Shown: positions 46,096 through 57,245, numbered from the stretch's first letter. The stretch: DNA of 64,000 nucleotides from Porodaedalea pini (GCA_002794775.1 NBAY01000001.1:62001-126000), one strand, 5' to 3'. Notes: generated by a model not told the origin, from the letters alone. Numbers and translations: made by a program.

Positions 46096-46942
46096 CGAAT
46101 AGAACTTGGTAGGGTCGAATGGCCTCTCCTCCGTGCTGATGAAGAACGGTTCAACGGAGACACCCGCTTGAGTCAAGTCCTAAGCAAAGTGTTCATGGCG
46201 TCAAACAAATGCAATGCTAACTCAAGCGCTACCAAAAGTGTCATTTGAGCAGACGTGACAAGTTGAGCGTTCTTCGCGCCGGGATGAGGGTCGTCTTCGT
46301 CAGTAATGAGGAAAAGACGCTTGATGCCAGATTTTGGAGCTCTGGTAGAAAAAAGTTGTTTTACGCAAACGAGCCTATACAGATAGGCAACACTTACCCG
46401 TCTCGTAAGGCCCAGTTACAGCTCGTAAAGACATCACCCATGGGGACACGATTCTCTGATGGTGGATACTCGTAACGAAGCCACTTATGGTTATCCTTTG
46501 CCTCTAGATACATTCGAGAGGAATGGATCAGCAATCGCTTAACATACAACTGCGAGTCGAAGTATAACGCACCGTAAAGGAGCTGGATAAGATTTTGAAT
46601 CTTTGGGGCATCAATCTGTCCTACAGGCTCGTATACGAACGTCCTATTCTTTGTACTCTGTAGCTCCGCGCGCCGTATTTTCTTTCTTGCGAGACTTTGA
46701 GATGCTCAGTACGGTGTGGTATATGCGGGAGTTTGAGAGCTTCTCACGGTATTGAAAAGTAAAATCCCAGCAGCGTCATTTGGCCCGACAACCTTCCGCT
46801 TCTGAATTTGCATATCGGCCTCGAGTGCAGCAAGTAGGTGGGAGGTCTGTGCGCCTTCTTTGTTCGGGTCATCATGAAGCGCTTGCATTGACTCCGAACA
46901 GTCAATCGCAAAGAGAACGACATCGCGTTTGCCTTCAAAGAA
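46096..46942 (-). pseudogene. ku70: Ku70 N-terminal (vWA) part, truncated
   Basis: Ku70 with Ku80 binds DNA ends in non-homologous end joining. Exons from 46942 to 46096 encode FFEGKRDVVLFAIDCSESMQ, LLAALEADMQIQKRKVV and GILLFNT (46942-46748), KNRTFVYEPVGQIDAPKIQN, WLRYEYPPSENRVPMGDVFT/SCNWALRDG, KRLFLITDEDDPHPG, and LTQAGVSVEPFFISTEERPF/DPTKFYS. Introns are canonical and there is no internal stop. This covers only about 200 residues of the vWA domain; the Ku core, the C-terminal SAP part and everything after KFYS are missing, and the DUF6698 gene begins 200 bp further on. The fragment looks freshly cut rather than long decayed. The 5' exon could not be fixed. Confidence 0.85.
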
Positions 46943-47985
46943 CTGACAGCACGTGTCGTAAGACACAGAAACGATTCAGCTGGTATCTGGAGAATATTAC
47001 GGAGTTGTCGGCATACCGAGAACTCGTTGAAATGCTAAAAAGTTAGTTTTGAGCTTCTTAAGTTAAGAAGCGTGCATAGCATGCTCACCGAATCAAGCAT
47101 ACGGTTCCGGGCACGCCTCAGCTCGAGCTCGCCGTCATTCAAGGGCCCGTACGTCTGTCATTTCTTAGCTACGCTCGATTTACACATGGGCAAGATCACC
47201 TTACCGACACAAGTACAGAAGAAGGCGGACATGAAGCCCGATCGCGCGCGGCCGGCCGATCAAAATCGTATAGTCAGTATTCAAGCTTGCCCTTGCATCT
47301 GTACAACAGTTCTCACCATCCACATACTTGCACAGGTACCGCCGCCTCGAATCGAAAAAAAGGGAAATCCTGGAGGAAAGAAAATGAGAATCAAGTTTCG
47401 AATGGTGCGTCCGACTGTCACAAAATCGTCCACCATTCGACTGAAACGCGACTATAGATAATGAGAGGATTCTCGTCGTTGTCACTCGAGAAGTACGTTG
47501 ACGAGTTGGCAAGGTGGGGGCGCGGCGTGAACTTGAAAAGAAAGTAGTTTACGATCTTGTACAACAAAGGAACCTTCGACTCCGATTGTTAGCTTATCGT
47601 CGGAGTCCTAGTGAATCGACTTTTCATCTTTCACGAGCCCGTCTGACATCCTCGCACCTCACCCCGATCTCTTCAAGTCCGAACTCGACTCATCTCTTGC
47701 AGGCTTCGACCCTTACCTGCTGCAATCGCTCATCATCGAGCAGCCAGACGCGTTCAACTTCCTACATTCCAAAACTACTCTTCACCATCAGCTCAGAGTC
47801 TGCCTCAGCATATGAAACGATGACTGCCTGCTCGAAGTCTTTCTACAATCAAGCCTCCTCGAAGTATTCATTCGAACTCGTTGGTAAATTCGCACAGGCA
47901 TCAGCCGTCTGACAGCCGTCAGACATTCCCTCAGACTATCGCGAAGCGGCTCAGGCAACATCTCGCTCGAAGAGTATAATCCACA
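46943..47985. other. Region with possible unassigned exons
   Basis: On the minus strand, stretches reading SSVLVS/TYGPLNDGELELRRARNRMLDS/HFNEFS are bounded by good GTAAGG, GTGAGC and GTATGC donors and CAG/TAG acceptors (about 47220 to 47010) and could be exons leading into the Ku70 fragment, or another gene. On the plus strand, LEKYVDELARWGRGVNLKRK (about 47485-47545) and EQPDAFNFLHSKTTLHHQLR (about 47740) look coding but are broken by frame changes. No family was recognised. Confidence 0.3.
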
Positions 47986-47987
47986 CC

Positions 47988-48475
47988 CTCCTTCATCTGC
48001 CAATCATAACGGCACCTCGGCTGCACTGGTAGGAACATCAGGTAACGCGTCCCGATAACGGGCAGGAAGTACACGTCGGCGTACAACGCGGCCGGCCGCC
48101 GATAGAGTCGGTGGGTCAGGCACAGCAAGAGGATGGCTGGGCACACTTTCAGCGGGATCGAGGTCAGGGCCGAAGTCGGGCGCCGCACCCGTATCGTCAT
48201 AAGTCTCAGCGAAGGAGGCCGACTACATTTTAAAAAAAATTGAGTAATCTAGACTTAAGTGAAGAGAAGCAAGACAACACGTACTCCATGCGAGAGCTTC
48301 ACCTTCTTGGCTTTCTTTCGTATCTCCTTCGCATCAAGCAATACTCGCTTCGCTTCAGCCTGAACGTAAAGACAAGCAGCTTCATGACGACCGAGGCCAT
48401 TCATTCCCATGGACGTACGCGGGCACCCAGGACCACTACAACTGTACGACATTTTTTTGGACGGTGCAGAACGAG
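47988..48475 (-). pseudogene. N-terminal fragment of a Plavaka/KDZ-type transposon protein
   Basis: Minus strand: MSYSCSGPGCPRTSMGMNGL/GRHEAACLYVQAEAK gives a C2H2-like zinc finger, followed by a basic helix (KEIRKKAKKVKLSHGV) and an intron. The next part reads TYDDTGAAPDFGPDLDPAES and RVVRRRVLPARYRDALPDVP, the basic-proline linker common at the start of Agaricomycete Plavaka proteins, then stops. The transposase core is missing. Family assignment rests on the zinc finger plus the RRR.LPARYRD.LP motif. Confidence 0.5.
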
Positions 48476-49194
48476 CGAGGGAAAGGGACACGGAGAATGC
48501 TTTGGGACCAGATAAGGGTGCATTTATCTCTACAGTGCGCGACCGCCTAATCATTCCATTCCTATTATGCAGCCGATAGATCTGCAATGTGCGCGCCCGA
48601 GGGTTCCAAACGATGATTCCTTGACATATGCGACCGGCAAGTCCCTGGCCAGCCACGCTACCGAGATATAATGTCCGTGATTTCGCTCGCGGCTCCGTCG
48701 GCCGGCGTCGACCAATAAAGCTACCGCAAAGTATGGAGATGTCAGCGAGCTGCACGTAGAAAGACAGAAGAGAGAATAGTACGCACCTCTTTTTGAATCA
48801 ATCGTAATATCTCGCCTGACATGACGATGTATGTTCGATGCGCATCCTTCACCCTATCAAAAAACAGCACCGCTAACTATAGTTTGCGGTACTGCATACT
48901 CCACCCCACCTATCGCATGCACTAGGCTGGCGACGACGGCAGGGTTGGCTATACTATGACAGCGGTTGCTATTGAGCCTGGGAGCACTTGTCGAAAGACG
49001 AGGTGAAAGAAGGCTCGAGACAGCGAGAAATCCCGTCCTGATCCCAGAAAGCTCAGATCCCAGTATTTGCTTGATCTGGCTGTCGATGGTCAGCCGGTAA
49101 AGCAATATGATATGTTTTAGTATACGGACCTCTTTCTTGAGTTCTAGTGCTCAAACTTGTTGGGTAATGCACGAAGTCCATATCATGGCTTGCT
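48476..49194. other. No confident gene
   Basis: Upstream of the zinc-finger fragment. Minus-strand open frames at 48755-48476 and 49105-48857 match nothing recognised. No RNA gene or repeat end was identified. Confidence 0.4.
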
Positions 49195-49495
49195 ACGACA
49201 GCTGCTGTTGTCGACTCGTATCAACGGATGGGAAAACGATCCACTGGAGGATTATCTCAAAGTACTTACTCCGGAGTGAGCGGCTGAACCTCTGCGGGGG
49301 CCAGGAGCTTTGTGAGTGTCTCGTTCTCGAATCCACGAAAGTCTTTGCGATCATTATCTGGCCGTGTCGACTCGTTGTCAACGGATGGGAAAACGATCCA
49401 CTGGAGGATAACATCGCTGATCCCCGATGTGTCGCTGATCCTTGGTGTGTCGGTCGTTCGAGCGGTACGCAGACGCTCACGCAAGTAACAAAGCC
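49195..49495 (-). pseudogene. Partial DUF6698 copy with an internal duplication
   Basis: Homologous to exon 4 of the intact DUF6698 gene at 45075-45271 (VILQWIVFPSVDNESTRPDN, FRGFENETLTKLLAPAEVQP/LTPE). The motif CAACGGATGGGAAAACGATC occurs twice (49208 and 49380), and the first occurrence is fused directly to sequence that in the intact gene follows the exon 4 donor. This is therefore a rearranged fragment with a tandem part-duplication, not a gene. Confidence 0.75.
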
Positions 49496-50253
49496 CATGA
49501 GTTATTGACTATGCAGAAAGAAAAGGAAACAATTACTTACCAAACCTGAGCGGTGGTCCGTGCCGTTTCGCAAGCTCAGTCTAGCAAGGTAGCATGATCG
49601 CACCTACTACTCGTAATCTGGCCATTGAGCGTGTGCTTGGTCGTGGTCAAGTAAAACATTGAGGACGGTCGAAGGGCTACAGTCGCGGAGAATGAGATAG
49701 GGGGGAGGGAGACATCGATGTGAGAGTCAGGCTTGCGGCAGTGGGGCCTGAGCCTAGTTGGGAGCGAGTCGCGCGTGCGTTCCCACGTACTCCGGCATGT
49801 GACGACTCGGTCCGAAGTCGATCATCGCCGCTGCCGCTCTCGTCGTCGACTTCAAGTTGCCTCCCACCATCAATCAACCCGTTACCACCGCCCGAAGAAC
49901 CCACCCGACCATCACGAAGTCCCTAAGAGTCAGCCTAGTGCATACTCATGGACATATCATCGACGGTCTGCAGTAGCAAACCGTCTTGTGTATCTCAGCG
50001 GCTACAATTCGTATTTGCTGAGCTGAAGGTCGTCGTCTTCAGGGCCCAACACTTCAAGGATTTCTCCGCGGAGAGGCAGATTGAAATTGCGAGGTGTGTC
50101 ATAGAAAGTTGCTTATTTGAATGCGCTGAAGGCTCGAACGTTTTCAAAGACATTTCAGTCCAATCCTGATTCATCCTACGTCAAGGCTTTCTCGAAGTTC
50201 TCCAAATTTCAATCCTTCGTCGACCACGTAACTTGCGACAGACCTATCTCAAG
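49496..50253. other. Region upstream of the 877-residue gene
   Basis: Contains overlapping short open frames near 49720-50026 on both strands without recognisable product. It probably includes the promoter and 5' leader of the gene at 50254. No TATA box was singled out. Confidence 0.35.
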
Positions 50254-52940
50254 ATGTCAAGCGGAGGTGATTACTCTTGGTATGGTACGAATGGCGAGAA
50301 TAGCTCGTGGGGCGAAGAGCAAGACTCGTGCCAGTGGGAGCTTGGCTCGTGGGGCAAGGAGCAAGGCTCGGGGGGCAAAGAGCAAGGCTTGGGGGGCAAA
50401 GAGCAAGGCTCGGGCCAGTGGGAGCTTCGCTCGTGGGGCAAAGAGCAAGGCTCGGGGGGCAAAGAGCAAGGCTCGGGGCGCAAGGAGCAAGGCTCGTACC
50501 AGTGGGACGGAGAGCTTGGCTCATGGAGCAATGAGCCTGGCCCGTGGGGTGATGAGCCTGGCTCGTGGGGCGATGAGCGTCGTTCGAGGAGCGAAGGACA
50601 ACAACAGAATTCCTTACCTTTGAAAAAGACGCATGATCTCGGTACGTTTGCGAGCTGCTGATTCTGAAATGCATTCTAAAGTATTCGCACGCAGATGAGA
50701 GTGTATACCCAGTACGAGCCCTAGATGCCCGAGTTTTGGCAGATATGCAGTATAACAAGAACGTCATCTCGAGTCCGAACGCAAACTGGGTACCGCAATA
50801 CCCGATAGTGAATGAGAAACTTGGTGTTCTCAAACATGTCGATGGCTTTTGGGGAGGTCACGAATACAGCCGATGGCCCCAATTTTTCTCAAAAACTTCC
50901 ATCCATCACGCTTGCATCCCGTTCGATGTGAATAACACCACGGGTAGCTTTGTGCGCCTTTGTTCTCTCGTCGTAGACATTCCTTTGTACGATCCCAAAG
51001 AGTCTGAGGACTTTACGGAGGTCCTCCTGCTCGACGAGGATGGTAACAAGGAGCACTGGCACGACAACGAACCGCAGATGCAAGTCGGCCGGTTGCGTCG
51101 AGAACTTATCGACAATTTGGAAACCGCACTGCTCTTGATAGCGGCGAAAACGCGAACTAGTGGCTCGATACGCAGGCAAGAAGGGTCCGACGATGGAATG
51201 GACAAGACATACAGGCGGTGCTTGCAAGCGGGCCAGTTTGGAGTCGAGCGCCTTTGCCTCCTGAAAAGCAGCTGGCGGCAGACGTTGTTCACTGTACGCG
51301 ACATCCAGCGCTCCATTCTCGAACTGCATGGGCTGCATACGTACCTCGATGTCGTGCTGCCGCACATCAAGTCGAAGCAATCCTATGAAACAGAGATCCT
51401 GCCTGTTCGCGGCGCATTCACTACCGAGCCCTCTGTCGTCAACCACCTCTATCGGATCGGTATACCTGTGTGGTTCATTTGTCAGCATGAACAGTTAGAT
51501 GGAAAAATTTTTGCCGTCCGGGATTGTGTTCCATGGTTGAAGTACGTTGAAAGCAGCTTATTCCAATTTAAAGGAAGGCCTCTTCACGACGGCTTTAGCT
51601 TTCAACTGGATGCGCATTTGCGAGATCTGTCGAGGAGTCAGTTCATGGTGGAAGACGACATCAGCGAGCTCCTCGAGCAAATGTACGGCTTTCAGAATCA
51701 TCAACCCGGAGCTCCCGCTTTCAGTCATCCTTCGTCATCGTCGTCTGCTACGAAACACACTCAGGCTCCTCCTTCAATACCTTTGTCTTCAGTCCCTTCC
51801 ACTGACGCAGCGTCCCGGGTGAACGTACCTTCAAAGAAGAAGAAGAGCTTCAAGAAGAGGGCCGAGAAAGAAAAGGCGGAGAACAAGGGGAAGCAGAAGG
51901 CGCAAAGTGAGCCTTACATTAACTACGCTCGTATCCTCCACATACCGAACGGAGTTGATGGTCGACCGGACCTGCCTTCGTACCACAAGGTCGTGTTGGG
52001 CAGTCTGACGAAACTCGGCACCATAGGCCAGAACAAGACCCACGCTGCACTCTACCCACTCCCTCCACCTTTCCTGCTCATCCACCCCAGCGCAGAAAAG
52101 ACGGCGGATCTTTATCTCAACTACATCTGTATACGGCCTACATTGATTGATATGCTCCTCAAAGGCGGCATCTTCGACAAGTCAATATGGCGCAGGCTGC
52201 GAGACTGGAAGACCATCGTGCACGGCGACTACATGAAGTCCACGCCGCTCCCACCGAACACCGCCGATCCATTCGTAGAGCGCATCTACAACAGGATGCC
52301 TTCGGTACTAGATGCCAGTCCGTCCAGACAGGCTGCCAGTCACATCTCTCTCTCTTCGCATGATCGTGACACGCCAGACGCGAGCGACTTGCCTCCCGCG
52401 AAACGGCAACGAATTTCCGACAAGGCAACCATCAAGGTCGTGTTCGGCGTCGAGCGCCACTTGGAGCCGTTCGATCGAACTAAGCAGCAGGTATGGCGCG
52501 GTAAATCCGTCTCAACGGACTGCATAGGCCGCAACAAGGTCCTTCGAATGGAAGTCCAGTGGGAACTTTCCAAGCTTATATTCCGGTACGAGCTGTATGC
52601 GCTCGATCAACTGATCCTGCCGCGCGAACGCATGACAACGGACGAGCATCGGCAACGGAATGCTCTATTGAGCCGCATCTATCTCGGCACCACCGACGGC
52701 TCGACCACTGTCATTCCTGACATACGGAAGCCGATAAGGGAGTACTGGGGAGAACAATTGGACGACGGCTCCGTCGAGGCCCTTTTCCTCATTCTGAAGG
52801 TGTGGCCTGGCTTCCCCACGAGCGTAGGTGCCAGTGTGAAGGACTTCTGTCCCTTGATCTCATTCTACGTTGAGACCTTCGTTCGATATTTCAATCGCAT
52901 TCCCTCTATGCACTGTAACGTTCCCGTCTCGCTGCTGTAG
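50254..52940 (+). CDS. 877-residue protein of unknown function with repeat-encoded N-terminus
   Basis: Two exons: 50254-50641 and 50695-52940, joined over a 53-nt GTACGT...GCAG intron to give KKTHDLDESVYPVRALDARV and 877 codons in frame. Exon 1 is low complexity, with Gly/Ser/Trp/Lys/Glu/Gln repeats (GKEQGSG) coded by a 21-24 bp minisatellite. Exon 2 contains LADMQYNKNVISSPNANWVP, LELHGLHTYLDVVLPHIK, GAFTTEPSVVNHLYRIGIPV/WFICQHE, a basic nuclear-localisation-like tract (KKKKSFKKRAEKEKAENKGK) and a C-terminal domain ending in VPVSLL. The HG..TYLD...GAFTT...L...GIPVWFI pattern is one I recall from multi-copy Agaricomycete proteins of unknown role. An alternative start lies 7 codons upstream (50233). 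No stop or frameshift is present. Confidence 0.75.
50300..50580 (+). repeat. Coding minisatellite
   Basis: Tandem and dispersed units based on GGGGCAAAGAGCAAGGCTCG (21 bp, 7 codons) with longer GCCAGTGGGAGCTTCGCTCG spacers. The unit length is a multiple of three, so copy-number change would keep the reading frame of the gene that starts at 50254. Confidence 0.8.
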
Positions 52941-53647
52941 CATCACTCATTATTGGATAGGATACATTGTAATTATACGGCATAGTTCTTCATGTATTTA
53001 ATGCAATTGTAGTTATACGACATAGTTCTTCAGGTATTTAATGCAATTATACTTTCCGTGTAATACTTGCAGAGATGCTTATAAGCATTGTATATAACCA
53101 CCAAAGTCTTGCACAAGTATATGAGACGCTCGCAAAACTTACGCCTTGCTTATTATGGAAGTGACAGACTTTCCAGCACATTACATTTGCATGAAACATA
53201 TGTACAACTATTTCATGCCCTTATATCCTTGTGGAAAGTCTTAAATTACCCTTACAACCTTGCACAATTATTATGCACGCTTATAAGCCTTTAGGAAGCC
53301 TTGTCATCCCATTAAAGCTACATATAACCTAATTTAGTCTGGTCCGATCATTACTGCGTCATTATCATTCCCAAAAGCGTATATCATTTGATGCAAAATT
53401 TTGTGATGAGTGTTGTCCAATCCCTGCGGGATTGAAGGGATGGGAATGGGATGCAATTGACGGGAAACAAAAAAGTACATAATTTTGGTAAGGGTAGAGC
53501 AAGAGTCGGCTGCCTTGCCATCCCACCTCTACTTCAGCAAATTCTGACTAAAACCCTGGGTTCATTCCCTTGTCCCTGGCGATGCCATCAATCCCGGCGG
53601 GAATCCCGTGTCCCGTCGGAAATGGGAACCATCAAATCCCGCCGGGA
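52941..53647. repeat. AT-rich tail with short direct repeats and G-rich worn repeat
   Basis: A 46-47 bp unit (GTATTTAATGCAATTGTAGT...ACATAGTTCTTCA) repeats at about 52955-53050. Further on, CTTGCACAA/TTATAAGC words recur to about 53300. Near 53420-53640 there are inverted G/C motifs (CCCTGCGGGATT, TCCCGGCGGGAATCCC, AATCCCGCCGGGAT) that look like a worn repeat. No gene was seen. Confidence 0.45.
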
Positions 53648-53790
53648 TGACAACACTGTCCATCCATCCAGGAGCCAGGCTCTCCATGCACGGAGTGCGG
53701 GGAGTCGTGCGACATATAGTGCTATCTCGGCACGCCGCTTCTCGGGAACGATCAGAATCCAAATGGAAGCAACGGAGGCATTAATTAACC
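53648..53790 (-). pseudogene. Membrane-protein fragment (possibly TMEM135-like), copy C
   Basis: Minus strand reads WILIVPEKRRAEIALYVARL/PALRAWRAWLLDGW without a stop. It is the best-preserved version of the penultimate exon whose broken form is at 5990-6110. The last exon (FGDVALFALSW) is absent here and the sequence runs into the G/C-motif repeat. A single exon-sized fragment remains, so it is not a functional gene. Confidence 0.4.
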
Positions 53791-55003
53791 ACGGGTAAGA
53801 GCACAGAAAGTGTGGACGACAGACACAACGCTTACCGTGCTTGTAGCAGGCGATCTTTGGGAAGTATACGCTGCAGCAAGCATGTGAATGCTCATGATGT
53901 ATTGATATTTCAAGTTAGCATTTATGTGGTGGACATCTCATAATTTGTGGGGCTTACCTTCCGGAAATAAATGCTGTTCCGCAGTCTCGATGGCAACCGA
54001 GTCAAATGTGGGCAATGGGTTCTAGAGCAGAATTGTCCTCAGTTACTTTTGCTAGCGTTCTTCTTTCTGGCTTTGACAATAACATCGGCAGTGCGCCAAA
54101 TGCAGCTACCCACCTACATGTTCAAAGAGACTCATGAAGCCAAGCTTGAGAAGTTTTCAGACAACTTGGTTCAGTTGGGTGAAGCTTTGCACATAAATCA
54201 TAAGTATGCTCAGATAGTGTACTCGAGCTCGGAGATCTTTTGGAAAACATAGCACTATAAGGCAGCTCTTCAAGTTCTGACTTCGACATGTCAGGGGGTG
54301 GGGGGGATGTAATGCGTGGTGTTCTATGAGTTCGACCCTTATGGCATTCGAAGACAAGTTAATACCCTAGCGAGAGAACCACTTTCTCATACATGGATGG
54401 AAATGCTTCGCTCTTGAACAGGAATGCCCATAGTAGCAAAGCATTTCCAACAACATTTAAGTTGGCAGCAAGTACCACCTCCAGTTTGAATTCTTTCTGC
54501 AATGATAAAGTGCAGAGGATGAGGCATACAAAGCTGCCTGGATCCTCCATGAAGGAAGAACAAGGAGAGAAGTGTAGAAGAAAGCAGCTCTGCAAGCCCT
54601 GAAGTTCTGAATCGGCTGCTGAAATAGGAATATGTTCTTGGCAGCAAGGTAGGAAAAAGAGCAATTTGGACAGCAGTTCAGTCAACAATAACTCTGCGTC
54701 TTTCTTTCCAAGATCATGCTGATGATCATTCAAGTTCTGAGATTATAAGTTGGGCATCTCGCTGAGTTCGTGAAAGCAGGGTATGAGCTAATCTTGTTGA
54801 CAAAACTATTATCAGAACTGACAGAAGCGTCTTCAGAGAGTGATGTTGTTTTGCATACTTTGCAAGCTTTTGAGTAGCCACCTGGTCATGATTGTGCATG
54901 AGAGGAGAGTCTTTGAAGGCTGGATGATGCTGTCAGCAAAAGAAATCACTACATAGTACTGATGAGCAAAAGTCACTTTCCATTTAGGTAGTTCTCATGG
55001 TCA
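53791..55003. other. No confident gene
   Basis: Contains a plus-strand open frame at 53971-54252 (LTITSAVRQMQLPTYMFKET) and a minus-strand one at 54733-54359 (VVLAANLNVVGNALLLWAFL). Both have mixed composition and stops nearby and no recognisable family. Probably decayed material left of the retroelement cluster. Confidence 0.3.
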
Positions 55004-56876
55004 TGTTAGGACTTGAACTTTAACCTTTCCTTTCTTTTATTTTCCTTTTACCATTTCCTCTCTTTTAATTGCGCCTTTTCATTATAATTAATCATCTTTT
55101 CAATCGTTTCCCACACTCCTTCCACATGACCTTCATTTGTTCCATTCCATTCGTTTATGTAACTTTAGATAATATAGTCTCACGGTCGCCGCTATATAAG
55201 GTCTCAGGAATCGCATGAACTCCTTGTTCTGCTTTTCCTCTTACCTCCGCGACGACCTAGGTGAGACCTGTCCCCCCTGTATTAGTTTAGACTTGTATTA
55301 ATCCTCTTACCTCCATGACAACCTAGCCTGAGTATAGTGTGTCCCGAGTCCCCGCTTGAGTATAGCATGTCCCAGATGACAGTCAGCCGAGGCCTGCCCA
55401 GTCCGAGTCGTCTCCCAGACTCCCACCTAACATAAAAGCAGAACCACACCCAGGCTCATCCTCAGTGTACGTCGTCGCTGTCGACTCGCCTTCACCCGGT
55501 CTAGAGGAGTGCTCCCCTTGACGGACTCGACGTGAAAACCCCCTAAACGACAACCCTCAACCCTGCCCGGACATTTTCGGATGTCTGTGTATTACATAAA
55601 ACCACCAACCGATCCCTGTTCCTCTGCCGTCGTCAAGATAGATCTCACCAACGAACAGCGACAGGCCCTTCTGGCATCAGCTCATTGGGATCCAGACCGA
55701 CCAAGCTATGTTGCGACCAACAATAGCGGTGTGGAGATCCTGATGCCGCCGGCCTCAGAATCGGCTCTATTAGGTTCAACTTGACTCAGGACAGTCTTAC
55801 AAGTATCCCTGATGCATTTCGGGACACTTTCAGTGTTTGGCAGGATTAACTCAATGCATACAGCTTGGTTCTGCACCAGTGAGCCACCAGAGTCTATTTT
55901 CGGTCAGGTCTGGTATTGTTCTGAGCCTCCCAAAGCTTAATTACTCATGTGCCTGAGTTCCAGCTCCGAGTTCTGGCTATTTGGTGTTGTTTGGCTAGAG
56001 CCTCCAGTCTGTCTTTGTGTCCTTTGTACACCGCTCAGAGGCTCAACCCTCTGTTGGTTATTTAAACACTCATGTAAATGTCTCAAAAATAGAAGTTTAG
56101 TTCCCCTGATTCAGTCCCAGTCTTTAGTTCTCGTCTCGGTCGCTGTTCAGTGTCGTTCCGTCCGTTCCGTCTCGAGTCCCGTTTTCAGCCAAATCTTGCT
56201 TTCGCTATATCGCCCTCAGTTCTTAACCGATTCTCGAGCTCTCTTCAGATTCTTAATCTCGTCGAAAATTGCTTTCGAACACTGTCTTTTCTTGCACGAT
56301 TCCGAGCCTGCGTCGTAGAGCTACAAAAATAGCTTTTGGTTCCGGGAGTTCCGTGTGTTCCGCCAGCCGCAACCAGTGCAACTGCCATATCTCCGTCAAT
56401 TCTGCACCGCATCTCGAGATCTTTTCAGATTCAGAATCATCTCGACGAATCGTTTCGATTACTGTCTTCACTGGCGAGTTTCCGAGCCCGGGTTGTCAAG
56501 ATCGTAGTCACTCTTTGTTCTCCGACCGCATTTAGGCACGTTTTGCCGGTCGTCCTTTGTACTTGCGTCCTCGAGTCGACACCTAGCCCCGAGTATTCCC
56601 CTACACTTCCCTACACTTCTTGACACTATCCCCTCCATCAGACACATTAGAGTGAACCCCCAGTGGCCGAACTCAACCAGGTCCGAGTCTGCCAGTAGAC
56701 CGTGCCGCAACCTTTCAGCGGTGTTACATACAATATCTGGTGGAGTGAAATCTGACATAGCTGGTATTCAATGAATGAAGAAGGAAGGAGAGCTAGGTGG
56801 CCCCCAGCCGCTCCATCGTCACCTACACCATCAGCGTCCACCATCAACCTACCATCGACTCCAGGACGCTACCGTG
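55004..56876 (+). mobile_element. Older chromovirus fragment: 5' LTR and leader, split by a solo LTR
   Basis: The 5' LTR (55004-55432, TGTTAGGACT...CACCTAACA, long form with the GTGAGA...CCTAG segment) is followed by the same AAAAGCAGAAC primer site and a gag leader (VKIDLTNEQRQALLASA...YVATNNSG). A solo LTR (55730-56717) interrupts it, and the leader resumes at 56718 and stops at 56876 where full-length copy 2 begins. The rest of this element is missing. Many more substitutions than in copies 1 and 2 show it is older. Confidence 0.8.
55730..56717 (+). repeat. Solo LTR, ~1.0 kb, copy 2
   Basis: Closely similar to 19879-20876: TGTGGAGATCCTG...CCTTTCA, 988 bp. It is flanked by GCGG on both sides (55726-55729, 56718-56721), a 4-bp target duplication within chromovirus leader sequence. 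This copy fixes the element ends. The open frames inside are not genes. Confidence 0.7.
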
Positions 56877-57233
56877 TGTCAGGACTCGAACTTCCCCTTT
56901 TCTTTATTTCCCCTTTTCCTTTTTCGTTTCTGTTAATTGCTCCTTTTCATTATCTTTAATCATCTTTTCAATCACTTCCCACACTCCCTCTACACGACCT
57001 TCATTCGTTCCATTCCCACTCGTTATGTAATGTTAGGTAATATAGTCTCACGGTCGTCGCTATATAAGGTCTCAGGAATCGCATGAACTCCTTGTTCTGC
57101 TTTTCCTCTTACCTCCGCGTCGACCAAGCCTGAGTAAGCGTGTCCCGAGTCTACGCTCGAGTATAGCACGTCCCAGACGACAGTCAGCCGAGGCCTGCCC
57201 AGTCCGAGCCGTCTCCCGGGCTTCCGCCTAACA
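56877..57233 (+). repeat. 5' LTR, chromovirus copy 2
   Basis: TGTCAGGACTCG...CGCCTAACA. TATATAAG at 57061 is 33 nt before GTTCTGCTTTT (57094-57104). It lacks the 66-bp segment of its 3' partner and keeps GCGTCGACC, the upstream version of the flanking repeat. Confidence 0.9.
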
Positions 57234-57234
57234 T

Positions 57235-57245
57235 AAAAGCAGAAC
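57235..57245 (+). promoter_or_regulatory. Self-priming primer-binding site, copy 2
   Basis: AAAAGCAGAAC is complementary to GTTCTGCTTTT at 57094-57104, with the same spacing to the TATA box as in copy 1. Confidence 0.75.

Noticed and set aside
50249..50833. Minus-str and proline/serine-rich frame opposite the minisatellite as a gene
   Set aside because: It is the complement of a repeat that is in frame with the plus-strand gene through a good splice; repeats open several frames by chance.
53971..54252. Small gene with LTITSAVRQMQLPTYMFKET
   Set aside because: No recognisable family, start and flanks unsupported, surrounding sequence is decayed.
55726..56725. hAT-like element with an 8-bp duplication AGCGGTGT
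   Set aside because: The 8-bp reading would leave ends GGAG...TTTC without terminal inverted repeats; TG...CA ends with GCGG and an internal TATA box fit an LTR better.
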